Part shown: in pieces, positions 1 to 11,800 of the stretch
Layout of the letters: each line of letters begins with the position of its first letter
Position numbering within the stretch: the stretch's first letter is position 1
Origin: Gordionus sp. m RMFG-2023
Taxonomy: Eukaryota > Nematomorpha > Gordioida > Chordodea > Parachordodidae
Assembly (NCBI RefSeq): GCF_954871325.1
Contig: NC_088776.1
Coordinates: 22,554,508 to 22,618,507 of the forward strand
Length of the DNA stretch: 64,000 nucleotides
Direction of reading: 5' to 3'
Program-made: the position numbers and the translations under genes
The notes under the pieces: generated by a model
Databases searched by the model: none
The model's input: only the letters and a program-made list of their open reading frames with translations
Told to the model about the DNA's origin: nothing

Positions 1-534
1 TTGTAAATAATGGAGGTTTTAATTGAATTTATTATCTAAAAAATAAATTCTTTATATTCACAAAATATCGATAGTTGGTAGTAGAGATAGATTAATTTAA
101 GTTATCCTTTATAAATTCTTTGAAAAGAGCATCAATCAATAAATAAATAGATGAAAATAATGATAAAGAGACACCAACGCCAAAGGCGGCGGGGATTTTT
201 AGGGGGGTAGGCAAAGGTTTTTGAAGGGGGTTTGCATCCAGTGAAAATCCTGTCATGTAGACGCTGTACCCCTCTAAAAATTGTTACATAATTAATTAAA
301 CCTATAATGGTACTTCCTTCATAAACATTAAAAAGTATAGCTTATTTTAGCTCTACTACTATCAAAATATTTTGAATATAAAAGAGTTATTTTAGAGATC
401 ATGAATTCATTTAAAAACACTCTCATTTACAATGAATGCATTATTATAATATATTGTTTTGGCATGAATATGAGTTTGCTGAGAATGTCTAACCCATTTA
501 AGAGGATGGCAGAAAATTTTAATATATATGATTG
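1..534. other. AT-rich left flank with one repeat fragment
   Basis: No gene is visible. Around 185-275 there is a G-rich stretch ending in CATGTAGACG that resembles 56805-56880 in order and spacing of its words (GGGGTAG, a G-run, then TGTAGACG), so it is probably a fragment of a dispersed repeat. The rest is AT-rich low-complexity sequence. The five bases just before 535 (GATTG) are the target duplication of the LTR element that follows. Confidence 0.5.
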
Positions 535-827
535 TGTTGTTATGACCTAAATGATTTTTTTATATTTATTTTTCGCAATCTATTAACTCGATATTAACCT
601 TAAAGATTGATTTTTTTTATTCTTTATATTAAATTAACTACCTCGCGGACTCGTTTTATAAAATTAACTCAATAATTTGATATAAATTACTTGATAGATT
701 TTGTAAACTATATAAGCGTAAATTTATTATACTTTTCAGTTAAAAAATATTTTTTTTTTTAAATAAATAAAAATTTCAAATTACTTTAATTAGTCTTGTT
801 TAATAAATAAAATCTTAAATTACTTTA
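535..827 (+). repeat. 5' LTR
   Basis: This begins TGTTGTTATGACC and ends AAATTACTTTA. It matches 5054-5352 along its length. A TGG-initial sequence follows directly, at the position of a tRNA primer-binding site. Confidence 0.88.
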
Positions 828-3800
828 TGGTGGCAGTGGCTATCTTTGTAAATTTCTTTGTAAATTAAAATTTTATTAAAATATAATTTCATATTTCTAA
901 AAATAAAATAATTAAATTATATAAAAAAAGAAACAAGAATAAATTTTTTTTTTTTAAATTAAATATGATGGAAGATAAAAAAATTAATGTTTCTAATGAT
1001 ACTATATCATATAAATGCGATTTTCCTAAATATATAGGAAACATCGATACATATTTAACCAAAATTGAACTTATTTTAAAAAAAAAACAACAGCACAGAT
1101 GACGATAACGCCACGACCTTACTTCATAATTTACCAGATCAAAATTACAATCGATATGCATATCCGATCTCAAGAAATCGTCGATACTCATTAACAAACT
1201 TAGATTATTACAGCCTGCCAAGATTCGAAACATTAGCGAATTCAATGCAGCGGTTCAAAAAGAGAGAAAGTTTTTTAGATTGGGTTACTTGTATTTGTCA
1301 ACTCAATATGGACTGCAACTTTATCGGCTACGACAGGTTTTAGAAAACAAGCTCTTCTAAAAATTAAATACAGAATCAAAGATTTACTCATTTTAGATGA
1401 TATTATAAAGGTAGGCAAAGAATTAGACGAAACTGACATCGAAACATCTATACATAAGATTGTTATCAAAGAAAATACACACTCTGATCTAAAACATTTG
1501 GAGGGAGTAAGACAAGATAAGAAAGTTTACGAACAAAAACCAACTAATACTAGATATGACAATACCTAGATGATGCCATATACTGAGAGCAACAGACATT
1601 ATGATAATAATTAAAGACATCTGTTTAGACAACTATGGCAGACTCGACCATATTATGGCAACCAAAGATTCAATAACCAAAATAACTATCATTTTCCAAG
1701 ACGAAACTATGATAGATTTTATGATCAAAATAGATGGGAAACTTCTTATATTCCATTCAATAATCACGACACAAGAGATAACAATAATAATAGATTTAAT
1801 AATAACAACAATGGATATAATAATAATTACAAGTCTTTTAATGATTTCAAAAACCACAACAGATTTGACAACACCAGACAACCGTTTCAAAATTTTAGAG
1901 GTTATAATAGATCCAACGTGCATCAACAATTTTACGATCGTGACAATAAAAATTATATGAATCATAATCATAGACTTCAAGCACCTTATTCAAATAAAAT
2001 CAATACAGTTGATATAGAAGAGATCGAAGACGACAAAATCATATCAAACGACAAGAAAGATTATAATTTATTAAATATTGATATAAATAACGTAGAAAAC
2101 GAAGTACAAAATATTAAAGATGACGCATACATGGTAAACATCAAAATTAATAATATCTTGACTTCACTACAAGTGGATACAGGCACGAAATTCACAATTC
2201 TACCAAAGTATATGATTGAGAAAGTAGGCATAAAAAACATTACGAAGTCCAACATTCAGTTATCTGGTTTACAACGGCAAGACCATACAAGTGATAGGCT
2301 CAACGCTACTGAATGTAGAGTACGAAGGGAGTTCTCAAATTTTAGATTCATTGATTGTAAGTAACAAGATACCTTTATTAGGAAGATCTTGGTTAAAACA
2401 TTTTAAAAACATACTTAAAAGATTCATAGGCTTAATTGACACGGATCATAAAGACGATTTGGCGGAATTAATATCCAATTGTAAGTCTAAATTAAATAAT
2501 AAACCTGTCATAAAAACTCAAGTCAGATTGCGACTAAAGTCAAATGCTAAGCCAAAAATTATACCACCGAGAAGGGTACCTTATTCTAGAATAGACATTA
2601 TAACTAAAGAATTAAATACCTGGAAGACGTTAGATGGACGAGTCCACTCACACCAGTTTTTAAAAACAATGGGAGTCTCAGATTGTTTGCCGACTTTAAA
2701 GACACAGTTAACCCAGCGCTTGAAGATTTCAAATACCCCATACCTAGAATTAACGATTTGATTGCCAAGTTAGCTGGAGGAAAAAATTATAGTAAAATTG
2801 ATTTCAAACAAGCCTTCCTATAAATTCATATTCATAAAGACTCTAGAGATTTGCTAACTATATCCACGCATAAAGGATACTTCAGATTCACGAGACTTCC
2901 GTTCGGACTGAAAACATCTTCAACCATCTTCTAGCAGACTATGGAACAGGTTTTTGGAGATTTAAAAGATGTTATATTCTACATAGACGATTTGTTAATT
3001 ACAAGCGATAACGATGAAATACACTTGAAGAACATTAAAAAAGTATTTGAAAAGATCATCAAGTATGGATTAACCCCCAATTTCGACAAAAGTTTATTCC
3101 TGCAAGATAAAATACGCTTTTTGGGGCATGATATAGACAAACATGGTATACATCCCAACGATGATAAAAAAAAGAAGCAATTATAGATATGCCAGAACCA
3201 AAAAATTGAGAAGAATTATCTACTTTCTTAAGCATGGCGAGCTATTACCGTAAATTTTTAAACAGTTTTGCGGATCTGGTAGATCCACTATATAAAATAA
3301 TCAACAAAGATGAATGGTCTTGGCACCGAATATCAAGAATGTTATAAAAAATTAAAAAACTTAATCAGTAACCTCCCACATTAAAATTTTTCAATCCTGA
3401 TTTACCCATAGGTATAGCTGCTGACGGCAAAGAAAAGCCGATAGCTTTTGCCTCAAGATCCTTACTTAAATCCGAAAGAAATTACATTAACATTGAACGC
3501 AAAGCGTTGGCGATAAAGATTTCAAGAATATCATATCGGAACAAAATTTACAATCATCACCGATCACAAGCCGTTGATATATATTTTTTCCAAAGGATAA
3601 AAAGAAAATTCATCCATGTCGATGAGGTTGCAGAAATGGAACATTGCAATGGGAACTTACGACTTCGAAATACGACATAGAGCGGGTAAACACAACAGGT
3701 TACCAGATTTGTCCAGATTGCCATTAACACCTTCAGAAGAAAAAATACACATTGTGGATGATATAAAAGAAAATAATGATTTATGGGACGTACCAATTAA

Positions 3801-5053
3801 CTTTAAAATGATCGAAAAAGAAACTTCCAACGACAGAGAATTAATGGAAATAATGAACGACATTAGAAACGGTGACACGATAAAAAATAAAACATAGACG
3901 GAATTATGTATTATGATTGTCTATTTAAAGAAAATAAAATCATCATACCTAAAGTTTTAAGAAAATCAATACTACAACATTTACACGAAGGACGCATGGG
4001 TGCTGGCAAAACCAAACATTTAGCTAAAGAATACCTTTGGTGGCGGTGGCCTGGAATTAACAATAATATTGATAACGAAGTAAAAGAATGCAAATCATGT
4101 AACATTTGGGCCCATAATCCCATTAATACACAGCATCCTTGGATGTTAACGACGAAGCCATTCGAAAGAATACACATTGACTACGCTAGACCATTTTTTA
4201 ACAAGTACTGGTTACTTATAGTAGATGCGTACAGTAAGTTTCCTATAGTTACTCCGGTGAAATCAATAACCTCGGAATTCATATTGATGAAAACAATTAG
4301 CTTATTTGGTATTCCAACACAAATAGTTTCTGATAATGGCTCAAACTTTACAAGTCAACTGTTCAAAAAATTTTGTAGAGACCATGATATGCATTACTTT
4401 CAGACTTCAGCTCACCATCAACAGTCAAATGGGCAAGTTGAAAGGATGGTAAGAACCTTTAAATCACATATGAAAAAGTGCATGGAACAAAATAACATGG
4501 ATATAGATATCGCTTTGGAAAATTTTTTGTTCAACTACAGAAACACGCCAAACAGAACGACTGGCATCCCACTTAGAATACTCATGTTCAATCATGACAT
4601 GAGAACTAATTGGGATTTATAAAATATAAAAAAGATACGGATAACATTTTGCTCACAGCTTTACCGAAAAATAGAATTATGGATATTGGAGAAAAAGTTT
4701 GGTATAAAAATTTTGGAGTAAACAAATGGGATGAAGGTGTTATAGTTAAAAAAGAAAGTAATATGCTATTTCAAATTCAAACGAAAAATGGTATATTAAG
4801 GAGGCACTTGGACCAACTTAAAAAAAGATTTACCACTGACGAAATATCCATTCATGACCCAAACACTTCACCAACGGTCACATTTTACAAAAGGAGAAAT
4901 GTTATTGACCAAGAAAAAGATTGTACAGCCGACGTAACGAGGCCTAGTCGAAATAGAACATTACCCACTCGATATCAAGATTATATTTTGAGCATAAAAG
5001 ATTCACGTCCAAGAAGAACTTGAGCGGAGTTTATTTCTCAAAGGAGGGCGGAA

Positions 5054-5352
5054 TGTTGTGATGACCTAAATGATTTTTTTATATTTATTTTGGCAATCTA
5101 TTAACTCTATATTAACCTTAAAGATGGATTTTTTTTAATTCTTTATATTAAATTAACTTTAACCTCGCGGACTCGTTTTATAAAATTAACTCAATAATTC
5201 GATATAAATTACTTGATAGATTTTGTAAAGCGTAAAAATTTATTGTACTTTTCAGTTAAAAAAATTATATTTTTTTAAATAAATAAAATAAATAAAAATT
5301 TCAAATTACTTTAATTAGTATTGTTTAATAAATAAAATCTTAAATTACTTTA
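5054..5352 (+). repeat. 3' LTR
   Basis: This is the partner of 535-827. A purine-rich tract (AAAGGAGGGCGGAA) sits directly upstream, as a polypurine tract should. The target duplication GATTG follows at 5353-5357. Confidence 0.88.
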
Positions 5353-6008
5353 GATTGTATGCAATATATAGATTTGGTCGATGATTAGCTATATTATTAT
5401 ATTTTAATAGGTCAATATTAAAGGTATTAATTTATACAGCAATATATTTTAGCCTATTTCTAAAAATTATATATACCCCCCCCCCCCCCAATTGTTTATC
5501 CTCCCCCTACCCCTAAAGGCGCCTACCTACTCAACGTAGTTGCAAACTGCTCCAACCCCTCCCTCACATATAGACGCTCATAGGAATCGGCTGTCGTTTT
5601 TTCATGATTTAAACTTAGACAAATTATCTTTATTTATTATTATATAAATGCACATTAATATCATTTAATACACGTGCAGACCACAAAATAGTACTACAGA
5701 TAACTCCTATATATGGATAGCTTTAAATGCATTTAATAAATTAATCGACAATCTAGTAGTATCAGTGGTGTATTAACTTTTGGGGAAAACCCCAAAAATT
5801 GCAAATTATTCGTTCAAAAGATTCAAAAATTACTTTAAATTCATAAATACCTCAACAAATAGTATTTTTAATAGAAATTTAGTCTAATGTAATTCTGAAC
5901 ATTAAAATTATAGGTTTTGAAAGAATATTATATTAACAATATAAAGTTATTTTTTATTAAATATTTGATAATAATCTAAATTATAATGAGATATTAATAC
6001 TAGTAATT

Positions 6009-6222
6009 TAGGAGCGTCACTAGCCATATCTCTAGGGGCTCAAAAAATATTTTCAAAATTATCTTTTTTTTAGCTAATATTTCTAAAATTACCCTTTTTC
6101 TAGCTAACATTATTCTAAATTATTTTCTTTCTTTTTCTTTTTTTTAGGGCTAACTTACCTTTTTTTTTAAACTGTTATTAAAAAATTGAGCCCCTGCAAC
6201 TCCCCCTCTAGTGACGCTACTG
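6009..6222. mobile_element. hAT-type MITE, CAGTAGCGTCACTAG family, copy 1
   Basis: The right end reads CTAGTGACGCTACTG and the left end TAGGAGCGTCACTAG, its near-perfect inverse. Flanks are TAGTAATT and TATTAATT, an 8-bp target duplication with one mismatch, as hAT transposases make. No coding capacity. Relatives lie at 29646-29873, about 33325-33504 and 56189-56383. Confidence 0.78.
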
Positions 6223-6731
6223 TATTAATTATTTAAAATTTTACTAAATATTGTGACTATCGCCAAAAAAGGTTCAAAAATAAATATAGTAGTTTACTAT
6301 TTTATTTTTATAGCCGTGAAATTTTAAAACATAATTTCAAATTTAGGTTTTTATTTTATATTTTAATAATCAATGTTTAAAAAAATTCCTTGGTTAATAT
6401 TTTATTAATGGATGTATAAAAATTTAACACCTGTTGAACAACACTATATTATGAGCTGAACGGTCGTTAGAAAATAAGAATACCAGACAATGGACAGCTG
6501 TCGTTAGAACTTAAAAGATATTAAAAATTAAGAAGAATAGATTTGGTGGAGATACAAGATCAGTAAAGTCGAAATCGAAAGAAAGTTGATCATTCGCAGA
6601 ATGGTGGGTCTAGCTTCAATGGAAGGGTGTTGTGATATTCAGTTAAACAAGAAATATCTTATTCAAATTGTTTCAGATGTACTTGTAACCCAAAAAAATG
6701 TTAGTTACGACGTTTTGAATATTAATTAATT

Positions 6732-6875
6732 TTTAATTCAGACGATTGTAATTTTTGGTAAAATTAAAATAATAAGTTAATTGTACTTTATTTTCATTAT
6801 TCATTATTTTTAATTCAGACGATTGTAATTTCTGGTAAAATTTAAATAATAAGTTAATTGTACTTTTATTGCATT
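6732..6875. repeat. Two-unit tandem repeat of about 80 bp
   Basis: The words TTTTTAATTCAGACGATTG and AATAATAAGTTAATTGTAC occur in the same order twice, with few differences. This is a local duplication without coding content. Confidence 0.75.
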
Positions 6876-8295
6876 TACAGACGAATTGGATGTTAAAAAG
6901 GATTATTATTAAATTTGAATAATTAGTTGATAATTTATAAAAGGAAAGAAATTGTTTTTAATTTTATTTTTTTCTTATTATTTTTCAATTTTTATTTTTA
7001 ACTTTAATTTTATTATGTTTTCACTGTATAATTATAATTATATTATTTTCATGCTTCTTTAAAGAATATTTTTATTTTACACATATATTCAAGTTAAAGT
7101 AGCATTAATTCATGTAAAATTCTTTGGGAATTTTTATTGAAAGCTGTTTTTCAGGTTATCTTCTGTTATCAAGGTAATTAGGTAAGAAGCCTGTCATATT
7201 TTGTTAGTTTTTATAAAATTTAACAACCTTACTCTGTATGATATCTGTTACACTATATCTTATTATACATTTAGATACATCTGAATAATTTTCCAATTTT
7301 TTAAATCCAAACTCCCTATCTAAAATGGGTATCTAGCCAATAATGTTATGTTGTTTTTTTTCTAAAAATAAAGTTTGCCTTTTTTCAAAAAAGCAACCAT
7401 AAAATTTATAAGTTTTTTTTTAAATATGCAAACATAAAATTTATATTTACTATATATTTATAAAAATCACTCATAATATTACGGATTATGTTTGTAATAA
7501 AATATAACATTCTCAATTTATACAATTTATATGACATTTATAATTAAAGTAAATGGTATTTTTATAAAAAGTAATTGATCTTATTTTATAATAGATTTAA
7601 CCCAATTCATTATCAACTTTAAATTATGAATAAAATAACAACTCATTTAAATTAAATTTATTCCTCAAGTTTAAAATTTTCTCTAGAGGAATGTATAAAA
7701 CTATCTATTTATATTTTCATATATTCCAAACAACCAGGTATATCATCTATTGCCTCTTTTTTTAAGTTATATTTAACTTACTTAGAAAATAGTTAAAAAC
7801 CATAATAATTTGAAATGTTGAATTATAATAAAAGTCAGTGGCGTAGCTGGAATTTTCCTTAGATAGGGTCCATAGATATAAAAGCCTGTGAGTATATTTT
7901 AATAGATTATTCTCAAGGAGTTTATAATAATACTACCCAGAATAATTTCAATAGTAATATAATATCCTTCCACAAAAATCAAAACAAGAAAAATCTAAAT
8001 ATTCATAGAATTTTGTGTAATTTTAATTAATACGAACAATATTATTACTAAATATTTTATGAAGAAAAAGCCGTGGCTTTTATAGTAGACTCCCCCCTAA
8101 AAAAATAATTTTTTGTTATAAAACCTGGTTCTTCGATTGAGAGATTATTTAGTTAGCTAAGGATGTTTTTGGTTAAAGATAGATAAAAACCTTGAGAGAC
8201 ATCTTCTATACAAAATATATTAATTAAAATTATATGTGACTAATATTATTTTATTATAAAAATATTTTATTAGATATTACTCTTATGCTTCAAAT

Positions 8296-8316
8296 ATGGA
8301 AAAATTTACATACGGT
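8296..8316 (+). CDS. Possible first coding exon of Cdc20 (tentative)
   Basis: An ATG at 8296 opens MEKFTYG and continues NEI. Animal Cdc20 proteins often begin with the pattern Met-x-x-Phe-x-Phe/Tyr (MAQFAF in human, MSQFNF in fly, from memory), so this is a plausible start about 300 bases upstream of the first secure exon. A GT lies within the seventh codon, but I cannot show a phase-consistent junction to 8618. The match is short and could be chance. Confidence 0.22.
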
Positions 8317-8617
8317 AATGAAATAATTTATTATTGTGGGTGCATTATTCGCTCTATGGAATTTTTTTTAGAGGAATTTTATGGAACAGCTATATTTAAA
8401 TTTTGAAATTGGAGCAGGTTTTGAAAATGTTTAAATTTAACCTATAAAGCTTTTCCATTTGAAGTGCCATTAACAAAATGAATGGGTCTACTATAAAATT
8501 TATTAATATAAATGATATAATAAATCTTCAGAATAAAACTCCAAATACTTTCATACAAAAGAACGAAAAAACAAGTAACATAATCAAAAATATCATTTCT
8601 AATAATATAATATAAAG

Positions 8618-8892
8618 CACAATTTAAGACACCAACAAATAAAATAGATTTTATTAATCGAAATTCACAGAGCTCTAAAAAGCATATTATATTTAATAAA
8701 ACTCCTAGCCAGAGTAATTTAACCAACTTGTACCCACAAAAAAATGGCAACAAAACACCAAAGAGTGTTATAGGTGATCGTTTTGTGCCAAATCGTTCAA
8801 AATCACATCCAGAGTTAGGCTTTCATCACAATATAGTTAATAGACAACATTGTGATAATGAATCAATGAATACCTTGAATGAATCGAAAAAT
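8618..8892 (+). CDS. CDC20: Cdc20 exon with the C-box
   Basis: The open frame runs from after a stop at 8608-8610. An AG at 8616-8617 is the likely acceptor, so the left border is uncertain. The product is basic and rich in Thr-Pro (FKTPTNK, NKTPSQ, NKTPKS), then carries DRFVPNRS, the C-box that binds APC/C, with Val in place of the usual Ile. Thr-Pro sites in this part of Cdc20 are Cdk targets in studied animals. The frame stays open past 8892, but the GT at 8893 gives phase 0, which matches the next exon exactly. The later GT at 8951 does not. Confidence 0.72.
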
Positions 8893-11800
8893 GTATATTT
8901 TATATCATGTATTAATTTATCATATTCATTTGAATTTCTATTTATCACAGGTAAAATATTAATAAATATTTCATCATAAGTTTTCTTATGTACTTAGAAA
9001 TAAAAATATATGGAATATAGCTTTTAAATTTATATATGAAAATATTTTAATAATATTTCAACCAAAAAATTTATATTTGATTATTAAAATTTGCAAAATA
9101 GATAGTATATTATTTCTAAATATTATATGTTAATTAATAAACAGGATAACAATGTATCAGATATGTTTAACAAAATGTACCTGGGAGAATCTTTTAATGA
9201 AAATTCTAGAATCCTAAATTTCTCCTCTATGGATCAAAGCAAAAATGAAAGTAATTTTTACAAAAAAATTTCTTAAGTTAAGGTATATACATTATAAGAA
9301 TTAATTATTATATTTTTAAATGTTGAATCAATGTTCTGATAAAAATTAAAAATTTCTTAAGTTAGGATATATACATAATAAGAATTAACTTTTTAAATGT
9401 TGAATCAATGTTTTGATATAAATTAAATTTTTTTTGTAATATCACATTATTACTATGTAAATAGAAGGGTTACATAAATCAATAAATTTTTGAAGTTTTT
9501 TTTTGTTAGGAGCTAAATTTTTACATCCCCAAATATTTAGATATAGGTGTGACTTTCTAAAAAAATATTATATATGTGTTAAAGCATAATCCTCTACCCC
9601 CAAGCCTGTATGCTGAGGCCCATGCTAATTTTATGTCCCAACATAAGCCCCATATTTTTAATGTTAGGCCTATGCCTGTCCTAGAATTTTTAATTAAAAA
9701 TATAAATTAAGCACATTTTTATGTAGATAAATAATAAAAAATCATTTATAGCTCTGTACTTATTGCATAAATTTAGTTACTTTTATTGGTAAAATATTTC
9801 TAAAATGGTTAATTGAATTGGGACAATTGTATCTTGCATTAAAAGTAAAATAAAAAAAATCACGTTTGGACTAATGATGTATATATGTTGATTGGGATAT
9901 GGTCGATCGGGATTCAGAATCTTCCAATTTTATATAATTTACTGATACCAATTTTTAAATTTAAAAAAATATTATTTCACTCGAAATGTGTTACAACATG
10001 CCCAGACTCCCCCCCCCCATAAATTTCAGACATTTTTGCCATAAAACTTTTGTGCAATTGGGTAATTCCATACCAAATTGATAACTTTTCGGCCTCACCT
10101 TTTTAATTTTAATAATATTTTACATACGAGAGAACATCATTAGAAAGAATCGAATCCAAGATTTTAGCTTACTAATAATTCCTCAGATATCAATGGCCAA
10201 AGTGCCAAAAATGATTTTTTTTTATAAAAATACAATTTTTAAAAATTGAGAAAGATTAAAAATAATGATCCTAAAAATAAAAATTATATATCTTATAATG
10301 TTGCGGTTTTTATTTACCTTATAAATTTTGAACCTGAAAGTTCCAAGTGTTTCTCGTTTAGAATTCTTTGAATTTAATATTTTATTATTCACTTATATCT
10401 ATTTGTAAAAAAATTAGACTTGGGGGGGGGGCAGCCATGAAATAACGCATTATTATTTTTTTGAATTTGTTCCATTTAAACATTATAATATTTTCCAGCA
10501 TTAATATCATGGAATAAGATTACTTAGCTGCAGTTATAATTATCTTTTTCTTGTGAAAAATTATTTTATTAACTTTGCAAATATAATATAATAGGTACAT
10601 TATAATTCATGAAAAATATTACCTATTCATTAAATTAAGTTTTTTTACTCCTTGATAATTTCGTTTTGAAATAAATTATAAATACGTCCAATCATCATTG
10701 ATGGACTCACTGTTTAAATATTATTTTTTGATATGAAAAGGAGATCTAATGTGGCTGAATAAACAAAAATATCGTCCTTTAGAATGGAGAAAATTTATTT
10801 TCATTTCATCTATTTGTTATAGTTGGGTAATTACTATATTTTTCGCCGTCGCCAATTTTTAGCCGCTAAAAAATCGTTTAAACTAAATTTTTAGCCGAAA
10901 ACTATCACTTTGGTCTCTGGGTTTTTTTTAAAGGATTGCAGCTTAAATTTGGAAGAGTCAAATGTAAATTAAAACGCCTTAATGTTATCGGATTATCTCC
11001 AGCTGATGCCTGAATATTGAGCCGGATTAGCTAACATTTAGCCATTACCCAACTATACTATTTGCATCTACTTTTTGCACAAATCCTAATCACCAATCGT
11101 TTTCTTACATACAGGTCACACATCCTCAAATATCATCGATCAATTAACAGATCCTTAATCAAAAGATCTTCACATATATTAACTATATTCTCCACTATAG
11201 ACGTCTGCGAATTAGAATATATTTTAGTATTAAGCTTAGTTAAACCGTTCCCAGGTATTGAGATTAGTGATTTTCAGGCCCGGCCTGAAATTTTTTTAAA
11301 ATAGTTTTGCCGGCACGAACCCGAAATTTATTTTTAAAAAATTTACCGGCCCGACTCGGCCAGGCCCGAATTTATTTAAATATAGAAATTAATTTTTATA
11401 AAAAATTCAATATAAAATTGATAAATTTAGATATATTTAATAAAATTTCCAAGGTCCGACCCGGCCTGAAATTTTTTTAAAATATTAGGACCGGCCCGAA
11501 CCCGACTTTTTTTAAAATATTAGGACCGGCCCGAACCCGACTTTTTTTAAAATATTAGGACCGGCCCTAACCCGACTTTTTTAAATAGAATTAGGCCCGA
11601 GCCTCGGGCCGGGTACAGGCCTAGCCTAACTTTGCAGATCTCTAATTGAGATATTACTAAATTAACCTTATTCCTTCTGTCTATAATCTGATATGGTGGC
11701 ATACTTATAGCTTTTATACGCTCTTCCGCATATTTATAAAACTGTACAGGTATTATTTGATCTGAATAAAGTCTTTGTGAGCTTGCAATAGCTACTAACC

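Larger units (their letters stand above)
535..5352 (+). mobile_element. Ty3/gypsy-like LTR retrotransposon, old and broken
   Basis: A fossil retroelement bounded by two similar LTRs (535-827 and 5054-5352) and flanked by a perfect 5-bp target duplication GATTG (530-534 and 5353-5357). Internal remains read left to right as a gag-like region, an aspartic-protease-like region with a VDTGTKF motif near 2170, reverse transcriptase near 2750-3350 (YIDDLL type), RNase H near 3400-3700 and integrase near 3930-4620 with a zinc-binding HH-CC region and a D-D-E-type core. Reverse transcriptase before integrase is the Ty3/gypsy order. The coding region is interrupted in several places, roughly half a dozen or more. 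The two LTRs differ by scattered changes and small indels, so the copy is not recent. No envelope-like region was recognised. Confidence 0.9.
5353..8295. other. Intergenic, repeat-bearing stretch upstream of Cdc20
   Basis: No host gene is supported. It holds a poly-C run near 5477, a degraded half-copy (about 5645-5760) of the MITE seen whole at 12968-13166, a hAT-type MITE (6009-6222), a two-unit tandem repeat (about 6732-6875) and a single CAGTGGCGTAGCTGG-type transposon end at 7836 whose partner I could not find. The promoter of Cdc20 should lie in its right part, but no TATA or initiator stands out from the AT-rich background. Confidence 0.5.

Noticed and set aside
1601-1980. Overlapping frames of about 115-119 codons on both strands
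   Set aside because: They are Ile/Thr-rich translations of low-complexity sequence inside the old LTR element, not genes.
7836-8100. A complete MITE starting at CAGTGGCGTAGCTGG
   Set aside because: No inverse end or matching 8-bp flank could be found within 1 kb.
8893-8950. Extension of the Cdc20 C-box exon to the GT at 8951
   Set aside because: The frame is open, but the resulting phase puts a stop at the start of the next exon. The GT at 8893 gives an exact in-frame join.
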